Assembly: GCA_007127935.1 (NCBI GenBank)
Contig: SKYL01000165.1
Location: forward strand, 1 to 14,033
Reading direction: 5' to 3'
Length of the DNA: 14,033 nt
Source of the DNA: Halorhodospira sp.
GTDB lineage: Bacteria; Pseudomonadota; Gammaproteobacteria; Nitrococcales; Halorhodospiraceae
The notes under the pieces were generated by a model that worked only from the letters and a program-made list of their open reading frames with translations, was not told the origin of the DNA and ran no database searches. This document shows positions 1 to 5,778 of the stretch, one piece after another (position 1 is the first letter of the stretch; every line of letters begins with the position of its first letter). The position numbers and the translations under genes were made by a program.

Positions 1-160
1 CCGACGTCTCCAGGCCGAGGGTGACGCCGTTGACGCAGATGACCGCGATGACGGTGTTCTGGAAGAGGGGGGATTCGACCCACGCCCGCAGCCGCTCCCG
101 CCAGTGGCCGGGCGGACGGGCACCCGGGACCTCCTCTTCGATCGATTCCCGATGACTCAC
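1..160 (-). CDS. Voltage-gated ion channel, N-terminal fragment (BacNaV-like), cut by window edge
   Basis: This is the first 53 codons of a minus-strand gene that leaves the window at base 1. The start is a GTG at 158-160, overlapping the yajD stop as GTGA, with GGGGAA just upstream acting as ribosome-binding site inside yajD. The peptide has an acidic, Pro/Arg-rich head and then WRERLRAWVESPLFQ, followed by a hydrophobic helix containing VIAVICVNGVTLGLETS. An amphipathic helix running into a first membrane segment that ends in NGVTLGLETS is typical of the S1 region of bacterial voltage-gated sodium channels and related ion-transport proteins. The S4 voltage sensor and the selectivity filter, which would separate sodium from potassium or other channels, lie outside the window. 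The channel type is therefore inferred from the start alone. Confidence 0.7.
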   Translation of the reverse strand, partial: MSHRESIEEEVPGARPPGHWRERLRAWVESPLFQNTVIAVICVNGVTLGLETS

Positions 161-534
161 TGCTTCCCCTTCAATAGATCCCCCAGCCCGGCCAACCCCT
201 TGTGGGTCGCCCCCTTGCCGCCGCCCGATTCGCCACCCAGATTCCCGTGGGCCTCCAACTGGCGCTGGTGTTCATTGTCGTGGCAGTACAGACAGAGCAA
301 CTCCCAGTTGCTGCCGTCGGGCGGATTGTGGTCGTGGTTGTGGTCGCGGTGGTGGACGGTGAGTTCGTGCAGGTTGACGCGGGTGAACTCCCGGGAGCAG
401 CGGCCGCAGACCCACGGATACATCTTCAGCGCCTGGGCGCGATAGCCGGCCTCCCGTTGCACCCGTTCCTGTTGCGCCTTGGCGACGATGGCGTCGAGCT
501 TCGAGCTGTCGGGCGGGCTTTTCTTCTGAGCCAT
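157..534 (-). CDS. yajD: YajD-family HNH nuclease domain protein
   Basis: The protein has 125 residues and belongs to the small HNH-fold family typified by E. coli YajD, which has no firmly assigned role. A zinc-ribbon-like pair C43-x2-C46 (in YPWVCGRCSREF) is followed by the HNH core: HELTVHHRDHNHDHN around residues 56-70 (H61, H62), then GSNWELLCLYCHDNEH around 74-89 with N76, C81, C84, H85 and H89. These match the two cysteine pairs and catalytic His/Asn of the family. The N-terminal 30 residues are charged and probably helical; the C-terminal 30 are Gly/Lys-rich and low complexity. The ATG at 532-534 is chosen over a longer frame reaching 693 because it has an excellent Shine-Dalgarno site. 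The gene overlaps the downstream ion-channel gene by 4 bases, so the two are probably cotranscribed. Family is confident; the biological substrate is unknown. Confidence 0.9.
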   Translation of the reverse strand: MAQKKSPPDSSKLDAIVAKAQQERVQREAGYRAQALKMYPWVCGRCSREFTRVNLHELTVHHRDHNHDHNPPDGSNWELLCLYCHDNEHQRQLEAHGNLGGESGGGKGATHKGLAGLGDLLKGKQ

Positions 535-539
535 CTTCC

Positions 540-546
540 ACCTCCT
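540..546 (-). promoter_or_regulatory. Strong ribosome-binding site fixing the yajD start
   Basis: On the minus strand AGGAGGT lies 5 bases before the ATG at 534, a near-perfect match to the anti-Shine-Dalgarno sequence. A small stem CTTTC-(4)-GAAAG (545-558) abuts it, but its effect is unknown. Confidence 0.8.
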
Positions 547-622
547 TTCGCTTGAAAGAGAGCTTACCGGAGTCGAAGATGGAAATTGAGAACCCCGCCC
601 ATCAGACCGAGGAGGTTGCACT

Positions 623-1540
623 GTGGAGACCGTCCGCTCCCGTACCGGGATCGAGGTGGAGGCGATGGACCTCCACTTCCAAGGCCGCCCCAACCTGATC
701 GCCAGCTACCTGATCCGCCACAGCGCCGGCGCGATCATCATCGAGACCGGCCCCGGCACCACCGGGACGGCGCTGGAGCTGGAGTTGGCCCGCCGCCGCT
801 TGAAGCCCTCCGACGTCACCCACGTCCTATTGACCCACATCCATCTCGACCACGCCGGCGGCGCCGGCTGGATGGCGCAGCACGGCGCCCAGATCTACGT
901 CCACCCCAACGGCGCGCCGCATCTGATCAATCCGGAGAAGCTGTTGCACAGCGCCGGGCGGATCTACGGCGACGACATGGATCGGCTGTGGGGTGCGTTT
1001 TTGCCGGTGCCCGAGAATCAGTTGACGGTGCTCAACGACGGTGACGAGATCGCCGTCGGCGGCGTGAGTCTCATCGCCCTCGATACGCCGGGTCACGCCG
1101 AGCACCACCTGACCTACGTCCTCGACGATATCTGCTTCACCGGCGATATCGGCGGGGTGCGCCTGCCGCACTGTTCGGTGGTGGTGCCGCCGATGCCGCC
1201 GCCGGAGCTGGACTTCGACCGCTGGGGCAAGAGCCTGGACCGCATCCGGGCGCAGAAGCCCGGCTTCCTGGCGCCCACCCACTACGGCTTTTTCCTCGAT
1301 CCGGAGGGCCATCTGCAGGCGGTGCAGGACGGCCTCGACGCGGCGCGGCAGTGGATGGAGGCGGTGATGCCCGAGGACCCTCCGGTGGAAGAGTTGCAGT
1401 CGCGCTATACCGCGTGGCTCAAGGAGCGGCTGCTGAGCCAGGGCCTGAAACCCGACCTGTGGCCGTCCCACGAGTTGATCAACCCGGCGTGGATGTCGGC
1501 GCTGGGGCTGCGCCGCTACTATAAGAAGAATATGGCGTAG
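623..1540 (+). CDS. Metallo-beta-lactamase-fold hydrolase
   Basis: This 305-residue protein has the MBL-fold metal-binding set: HIHLDH at 72-77 (H72, H74, D76, H77), TPGH at 155-158 (H158), FTGDI with D175, and PTHYG with H220. This is the usual pattern for a di-metal (mostly zinc) hydrolase such as a glyoxalase II-like thioesterase, lactonase or phosphodiesterase. About 85 residues follow the last ligand and form an additional helical C-terminal region (about 225-305). The GTG start has AGGAGGT at 610-616, 6 bases upstream. The next candidate, an ATG at 665, would remove the first strand and has no such site. The gene is first in an apparent operon with an acyl-CoA synthetase 10 bases downstream, which makes hydrolysis of a thioester (acyl-CoA or acyl-glutathione) an attractive but unproven guess. 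No signal peptide is seen, so it is probably cytoplasmic. Confidence 0.88.
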   Translation: METVRSRTGIEVEAMDLHFQGRPNLIASYLIRHSAGAIIIETGPGTTGTALELELARRRLKPSDVTHVLLTHIHLDHAGGAGWMAQHGAQIYVHPNGAPHLINPEKLLHSAGRIYGDDMDRLWGAFLPVPENQLTVLNDGDEIAVGGVSLIALDTPGHAEHHLTYVLDDICFTGDIGGVRLPHCSVVVPPMPPPELDFDRWGKSLDRIRAQKPGFLAPTHYGFFLDPEGHLQAVQDGLDAARQWMEAVMPEDPPVEELQSRYTAWLKERLLSQGLKPDLWPSHELINPAWMSALGLRRYYKKNMA

Positions 1541-1550
1541 CGGAGAAGCC

Positions 1551-3134
1551 GTGGACGAGACTTCCACCGGTTATGACCGCCTGCCCATGGATTGGGTGGG
1601 CGACTGGTCGGGCCGCCGTGCGGCCATCACGCCCGATCGGCCCGCTGTCTTTGAGCCGGAGAGCGGCCGCCGTCTCACCTTCCGCGAGATGGATTGGCGG
1701 GCGTGCCGGGCGGCGCACTACTTGGTGCACGGCCTCGGCCTGGAGCGGGGCGACCGGATCGCGTTGCTGACCCGCAACCGCCCGGAGGCGCTCGATCTCT
1801 ACTTTGCCTGCGGCAAGACCGGCGTCATCCTCGCGCCGCTCTCCTACCGGCTCGCCCCCCGTGAACTCAACGACCTGGTGCGCCGCACGGCCCCCAAGGC
1901 GCTCTTCCACGAGGCGTGTTTCACTGATCTCGCCGACGCTTTGATGCTCCCCGAAGGCGCGCGGCGCATCGAGATCGACGACGGCCGCGGGCGGTATGCC
2001 GGTGAGGTGGAGGCGGCGCCCGCCACCGATGAGAACCGGCCGCTGGCCCTGGCCGACCCGTTCCTCTATGTCCACACCGGCGGGACCACCGCGACGCCGA
2101 AGATCTGCGTCGTCTCCCACCGGCAGATGGTCTGGAACGCCATCGAACTCCTGGCCACCTCCGGCGGCGCCCTGGGGCCGCAGCGGGAACTGCTCACCTT
2201 TCCGCTCTTCCACATCGGCGGCTGGAACACGGTGACCCCGGTCTACTACGCCGGGGGGTACACGGTGCTGCTGCGCGCCTTCGATCCGGCGTTGGCGTTG
2301 GAGACGATCGCGGCCGAGAGGATCACCCACTTCGGCGCGGTGGAGGCGATGTTGCAGTTCCTCGCCGCCGACCCCGGCTTCGCCGCCGCCGATCTCTCGT
2401 CCCTGGAGGGGATCACCACCGCCGGCGCCCCCTGCGCGGCGCGGAGTATGCAGCCGTTCTGGGATCGCGGCATCCCCGTCCACCAGTCGTACGGCTTGAC
2501 CGAGGCCGGACCGTCGAACTTTATGTACGTGCCGCGGGGGGACGCGCTGGAGGAGAGCCGAGCGTACTGCGACAGCATCGGCACGTCGATGTTTCACACC
2601 GACTACCGCATCGTCGACCCGGACAGCCTGGAGCCGGTGGCGCCGGGGGAGACCGGCGTGCTGCTGATGCGCAGCCCCCACAACTTCGACGGCTACCTCG
2701 ACGAGCCGGAGCGCACCGGGAAGACGTTGCTCCCCGGCGGTTGGGTATACTCCGGCGACTTGGCCCGGCGGGACGACGCGGGGCGGGTGCGGATCGTCGG
2801 CCGGGCGGACCACATGTTCATCAGCGGCGGCGAGAACATCTCCCCGGAGGAGATCGAGCAGGTGCTCATGGGCCATCCGGCGGTGGCGCAGGCGGCGGTG
2901 GTCGGGATCGACGACCCGCGGTGGGGGCGGGTGCCGGCGGCGGCGGTGGTGGCCGGTGACGGCGCCGGGACCACGGCGGAGGAGATCCGCCAACGGCTGG
3001 CCGGGGAACTGGCCAAATTCAAGGTGCCGCGCCGGATCGTCTTCGTCGATGCATTGCCCCTCACCGGCGCCGGCAAGATCGATCGCAACGCGATCAAGGA
3101 ACGAATCATGAAGGACGGACAAGCGAATGGCTGA
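1551..3134 (+). CDS. AMP-forming acyl-CoA synthetase (ANL superfamily)
   Basis: This 527-residue adenylate-forming ligase would activate a carboxylic acid as acyl-AMP and transfer it to CoA. The ANL core motifs appear in order: the phosphate-binding loop TGGTTATPK (176-184), which departs from the usual TSGTTGxPK; SYGLTE (313-318); SGDL with D403; R418 in GRVRIVGRAD; the hinge and C-domain SGGENISPEEIE (425-436); and LTGAGKIDRN with the likely catalytic lysine K509. Length and motif order fit medium/long-chain or aromatic acyl-CoA ligases, but the substrate cannot be read from the sequence. The GTG start has GGAGAA at 1542-1547. The gene lies 10 bases after the MBL hydrolase and its last 8 bases overlap the start of thiD, so the three are probably one transcript. 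Confidence 0.9.
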   Translation: MDETSTGYDRLPMDWVGDWSGRRAAITPDRPAVFEPESGRRLTFREMDWRACRAAHYLVHGLGLERGDRIALLTRNRPEALDLYFACGKTGVILAPLSYRLAPRELNDLVRRTAPKALFHEACFTDLADALMLPEGARRIEIDDGRGRYAGEVEAAPATDENRPLALADPFLYVHTGGTTATPKICVVSHRQMVWNAIELLATSGGALGPQRELLTFPLFHIGGWNTVTPVYYAGGYTVLLRAFDPALALETIAAERITHFGAVEAMLQFLAADPGFAAADLSSLEGITTAGAPCAARSMQPFWDRGIPVHQSYGLTEAGPSNFMYVPRGDALEESRAYCDSIGTSMFHTDYRIVDPDSLEPVAPGETGVLLMRSPHNFDGYLDEPERTGKTLLPGGWVYSGDLARRDDAGRVRIVGRADHMFISGGENISPEEIEQVLMGHPAVAQAAVVGIDDPRWGRVPAAAVVAGDGAGTTAEEIRQRLAGELAKFKVPRRIVFVDALPLTGAGKIDRNAIKERIMKDGQANG

Positions 3135-3939
3135 CGCGCACGGCAATGCCCGGGTACTGATTGTGGCCGGGTCGGACTCGGGGGGTGGGGCCGGGATCCA
3201 GGCCGACCTGAAGGCGGTGATGGCGTTGGGCGGCTACGGCGCCACCGCGATCACCGCCCTTACCGCCCAGAACACTGTGGGGGTGCAGAGCGTCCACCCG
3301 GTGCCGCCGCCGTTCATCGCCGAGCAGATGGCATCGGTGCTGGACGATATCGGCGCCGACTGTATCAAGACCGGAATGCTCCACGACGTGCCGGTGATCG
3401 ACGCCGTGGTCCGGGAGTTGGACGAGCGGGCGGCGGGGATTCCGGTGGTGGTCGACCCGGTGATGGTCTCCCAGAGCGGTCACCGATTGATCACTGACGA
3501 CGCCGCCCATCGCTTACAGGCCGAGTTGTTGTCCCGCGCCACCGTGTTGACGCCCAACTTGCCCGAGGCCGAGGTCTTGCTGGGGCGTTCCATCGACGGC
3601 CACGACGCCATGGTGAAGGCCGCCGAGGCGCTGCTGGAGTTGGGGCCCGGAGCGGTCCTGCTGAAGGGCGGTCACGCACCGGGTGCCGATGTGCTCGATG
3701 TCCTGGCCACGCCGGCGGGCGTCGAGCGGTTCGAGGCGCCGCGTCTGGAGGTCACCAGCACCCACGGCACCGGTTGCACCCTGGCCAGCGCCGTGGCCGC
3801 CGGGATCGCCCAGGGGATGACGGTGCGCGACGCGGTGGTGCGGGGGCGTGCCTACCTCCACGAGGCGTTGCGCACGTCCCGCCCTCTCGGACACGGCGCC
3901 GGCCCGGTGAATCACGCCCACACGGTAAAGCCGTTCTAG
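3127..3939 (+). CDS. thiD: Hydroxymethylpyrimidine/phosphomethylpyrimidine kinase ThiD
   Basis: This 270-residue ribokinase-family enzyme phosphorylates HMP and then HMP-phosphate to HMP-pyrophosphate, the pyrimidine half of thiamine, in the cytoplasm. Visible signatures are the N-terminal GSDSGGGAGIQADLKA (15-30), VVVDPVMVSQSG (107-118), LTPNLPEAEVLLG (141-153), LLKGGH (168-173), and the anion-hole/catalytic STHGTGCTLASA (211-222) containing GTGC with C217. Length fits single-domain ThiD. No ThiE domain is fused. The ATG is reached through an 8-base overlap with the acyl-CoA synthetase, with GGACGGA 7 bases upstream inside that gene, which suggests translational coupling. No TPP riboswitch is visible before the operon, so thiamine control of this copy is not apparent. 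Confidence 0.96.
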   Translation: MADAHGNARVLIVAGSDSGGGAGIQADLKAVMALGGYGATAITALTAQNTVGVQSVHPVPPPFIAEQMASVLDDIGADCIKTGMLHDVPVIDAVVRELDERAAGIPVVVDPVMVSQSGHRLITDDAAHRLQAELLSRATVLTPNLPEAEVLLGRSIDGHDAMVKAAEALLELGPGAVLLKGGHAPGADVLDVLATPAGVERFEAPRLEVTSTHGTGCTLASAVAAGIAQGMTVRDAVVRGRAYLHEALRTSRPLGHGAGPVNHAHTVKPF

Positions 3940-3956
3940 CCATCTCCGGTTGATCG

Positions 3957-3992
3957 CGTCATCGCGAGGGCCGAAGGCCCGTGGCGATCCAT
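3957..3992 (+). repeat. Short palindromic (REP-like) intergenic repeat, copy 1
   Basis: The element begins CGTCATCGCGAG, contains the perfect small hairpin GGGCC-GAA-GGCCC (3968-3980), and closes with GGCGATCCAT. The outer arms ATCGC (3961-3965) and GCGAT (3984-3988) pair. It resembles the widespread CGTCATTGCGAG...GCAATCC class of bacterial intergenic palindromes. It sits 17 bases after the thiD stop. There is no T-run after the hairpin, so it is not a classical terminator. A diverged relative lies after the next gene at 5100-5157. Confidence 0.6.
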
Positions 3993-4032
3993 CGCCATAA
4001 TCGCGGTCATAAACTCCCGACCAATGATAAGG

Positions 4033-4146
4033 TATAGTCCTCCCTCCAAAGTATTCGGCAGGTCGTAGCGGTCCCTGCCGGGTTGTGCCGTCGGGACCGC
4101 CGATCGATTTCGTCATTCAACGTCAGGGCATCACGTGGGGGGAACC
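4033..4146 (+). promoter_or_regulatory. Weak promoter and structured 5' leader of the DHH phosphoesterase gene
   Basis: TATAGT at 4033-4038 is a plausible -10 element, but no good -35 is seen. Downstream two stems compete: CGGCAGG (4056-4062) with CCTGCCG (4074-4080), loop 11 bases; and GCGGTCCC (4068-4075) with GGGACCGC (4093-4100), loop 17 bases. They share bases, so only one can form. Neither is followed by a T-run. The leader ends in GGGGGGAA before the ATG at 4147. The pairing is seen directly; a regulatory role is inference. Confidence 0.35.
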
Positions 4147-5082
4147 ATGGGGGAGAAATACCGGCTTGTCACACGCAGCGACTTTGACGGGCTTGTCTGC
4201 GCCGTACTGCTGAAGGAAAAGGGCCTGATCGACGAGATCACCTTCGTCCATCCTAAGGATATGCAGGACGGTAAGATCGAGATCACCGGCCGCGACATCA
4301 CCACCAACCTGCCCTATGTGGAGACCGCGCATCTCTGCTTCGACCACCACGCCAGTGAGGTGGAGCGCGCCGGGGGCGGGGATCTGCCGAAGAACTACGT
4401 CAACAATCCCAACGCGCCGTCGGCGGCGCGGGTGGTGTACGACTACTACGGCGGGGCGGAAGGCTTCCCCCGCGTCTCCACGGAGATGATGGAGGCGGTG
4501 GACAAGGGCGACTCCGCCGACTTCACCCGGGAGGAGATCCTGGAGCCCAAGGGCTGGGTGCTGCTCAACTTCCTGATGGACGCCCGCACCGGGTTGGGCC
4601 GCTTCCGCGACTTCCGCATCTCCAACTACCAGTTGATGATGGAGTTGATCGACTACTGCCGGGATCACTCCATCGAGCAGATCCTCGACCTGCCCGATGT
4701 CAAAGAGCGCTCGGATCTCTACTTCGCCAAGGAAGACGACTTCAAGGAGCAACTCCGGCGTTGCACCAAGGTCCACAAGAACTTGGCCGAGGTGGACCTG
4801 CGCAACGAGGAGACCATCTGGCCCGGTAACCGCTTCATGGTCTACGCCCTCTATCCCGAGACCAACATCTCCATGCACGTGCTGTGGGGGCTGAAGCAGC
4901 AGAACACCGTCTTCGCGGTGGGCAAGTCGATCCTCGACCGCGGCAGCAAGACCAACGTCGGCAGCCTGATGCTGGCCTACGGCGGCGGCGGCCACCAGGC
5001 CGCCGGCACTTGCCAGGTACCCAACGAGGACGCCGAGCGCGTCCGGCAAGAGCTGATCGACCGGATCACCGCCGACGGGTAG
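4147..5082 (+). CDS. DHH/DHHA1-family phosphoesterase
   Basis: The protein has 311 residues and the architecture of DHH-superfamily phosphohydrolases. The N-terminal metal-binding motif SDFDG (11-15; D12, D14), the signature FDHH (65-68) and a further acidic position VDKGD (118-122, D119, D122) would hold Mn2+ or Mg2+. The C-terminal DHHA1 substrate-binding motif YGGGGHQAAG spans 288-297. Family members include nanoRNase/pAp phosphatases, cyclic-dinucleotide phosphodiesterases and proteins loosely annotated as exopolyphosphatase-like; the sequence does not say which. A GTG at 4135 would add four residues, but the ATG at 4147 is preferred because GGGGGGAA (4137-4144) can serve as its ribosome-binding site. 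It stands alone between two repeat-bearing gaps (207 and 171 bases with the new start) and is probably transcribed by itself. Confidence 0.88.
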   Translation: MGEKYRLVTRSDFDGLVCAVLLKEKGLIDEITFVHPKDMQDGKIEITGRDITTNLPYVETAHLCFDHHASEVERAGGGDLPKNYVNNPNAPSAARVVYDYYGGAEGFPRVSTEMMEAVDKGDSADFTREEILEPKGWVLLNFLMDARTGLGRFRDFRISNYQLMMELIDYCRDHSIEQILDLPDVKERSDLYFAKEDDFKEQLRRCTKVHKNLAEVDLRNEETIWPGNRFMVYALYPETNISMHVLWGLKQQNTVFAVGKSILDRGSKTNVGSLMLAYGGGGHQAAGTCQVPNEDAERVRQELIDRITADG

Positions 5083-5099
5083 GGATACGCTGAATAACC

Positions 5100-5157
5100 C
5101 GTCATTGCGTGCGAAGGCCTCGTCATGATGGGCCTTCCCTCGCCATAACGGATTGCT
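5100..5157 (+). repeat. Diverged palindromic intergenic repeat, copy 2
   Basis: The region starts CGTCATTGCG and contains AAGGCC (5114-5119) pairing with GGCCTT (5131-5136), flanked by GCGA (5111-5114) and TCGC (5139-5142). It ends GGATTGCTTCG. The CGTCAT(T/C)GCG head and GAAGGCC core match copy 1 at 3957-3992, but here the arms are separated by an 11-base loop and the second half is in a different arrangement. It begins 17 bases after the stop of the DHH gene, the same distance as copy 1 from thiD. There is no T-run for an intrinsic terminator. Confidence 0.45.
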
Positions 5158-5170
5158 TCGTTTTCGCTGG

Positions 5171-5200
5171 TTGTCAGGCCGAAATAAAGTGGACTAAAAT
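5171..5200 (+). promoter_or_regulatory. Sigma70-type promoter of the Rrf2-family regulator gene
   Basis: TTGTCA (5171-5176) and TAAAAT (5195-5200) are separated by 18 bases, each one mismatch from consensus. Transcription would start near 5207, giving a leader of roughly 45 bases. This is one of the clearest promoter matches in the window and lies in locally AT-rich sequence. Confidence 0.6.
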
Positions 5201-5207
5201 CATCCAC
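5189..5207 (+). promoter_or_regulatory. Candidate operator overlapping the Rrf2-gene promoter
   Basis: The inverted repeat GTGGA-N9-TCCAC encloses the -10 hexamer TAAAAT. A dimeric regulator bound there would block RNA polymerase. Rrf2-family regulators commonly repress their own genes, so autorepression is the natural inference; the binding itself is not shown. Confidence 0.4.
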
Positions 5208-5253
5208 AATAAAACTTCGTCCCCGCAAACCAACCAGAGACAGGCCGACGACC

Positions 5254-5778
5254 ATGATCGACGCCCAGGACCGCGACTCCGTCATCCAAATCACCACCCG
5301 TGGCCGTTACGCCGTCGGCGCGGTCTTGCACATCGCGCTGCATAGCGAGATCGGGCCGGTGCCGCTGTCGGAGATCTCGGTCTGCCAGAACATCTCCACC
5401 TCTTACGTCGATCAGATCTTCGCCGCCTTGCGTCCGGCGGGGATCATCGAGGGGATCCCCGGCCCCGGCGGCGGCTACCGCTTGGCGCGCCCGGCCTCCC
5501 ATATCTCCGTGGCGGAGATCCTGGCGGCGGTGGAGCGGCCGGGTGACGGCTCCGTCTACCGCAGCGCGCTCGAAGGGGCGGTGTGGACGCGGCTGATGGC
5601 CGGCATCGAGGCGCTGATGGACCGGGTCACCATGGCCGATTTGGTGGAGCGTCCGCCGGTCCGGGAGTGGCTGTTGCGGGAGTACCAAGGCGGGCCGTGG
5701 CGCTGCGAGACCTGTGGCGTCTACACCGAACGGCGGGCGGGCTTCGGCGGTTACCTGCCGAAGCGGCGGGCGATGTAG
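5254..5778 (+). CDS. Rrf2-family transcriptional regulator (IscR-like, lacking the IscR cysteine cluster)
   Basis: This 174-residue protein has an N-terminal winged helix-turn-helix of the Rrf2/IscR type: TTRGRYAVGAVLHIALHSE (14-32), GPVPLSEIS (34-42), the recognition helix around ISTSYVDQIFAALRPAG (47-63) and the wing GPGGGYRLARP (70-80). A dimerisation helix follows (about 105-125). In IscR a three-cysteine [2Fe-2S] cluster lies just after the wing; the matching stretch here (about 93-108) has no cysteine. The only cysteines are C44, in the DNA-binding domain, and C151 and C154 in a C-terminal CETC motif. Its ligand, if any, must differ from IscR's. No strong ribosome-binding site precedes the ATG. 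The gene has its own promoter with a candidate operator, and its 3' end overlaps the oppositely oriented ispG by 28 bases. Confidence 0.88.
   Translation: MIDAQDRDSVIQITTRGRYAVGAVLHIALHSEIGPVPLSEISVCQNISTSYVDQIFAALRPAGIIEGIPGPGGGYRLARPASHISVAEILAAVERPGDGSVYRSALEGAVWTRLMAGIEALMDRVTMADLVERPPVREWLLREYQGGPWRCETCGVYTERRAGFGGYLPKRRAM

Noticed and set aside
552..580. Promoter TTGAAA-17-GAAGAT for the MBL-ANL-thiD operon
   Set aside because: The -10 matches consensus at only three positions. The operon must have a promoter nearby, but this one is not convincing enough to annotate.
1479..3146. A 555-codon open frame antisense to the acyl-CoA synthetase, and similar long antisense frames at 827-1567 and 12533-13918
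   Set aside because: Stop codons are rare on both strands of GC-rich coding DNA. The sense frames carry full motif sets, while these have none and no ribosome-binding sites.
3968..3980. Intrinsic terminator after thiD
   Set aside because: GGGCC-GAA-GGCCC is a perfect hairpin but no T-run follows, and it forms part of the repeat element instead.
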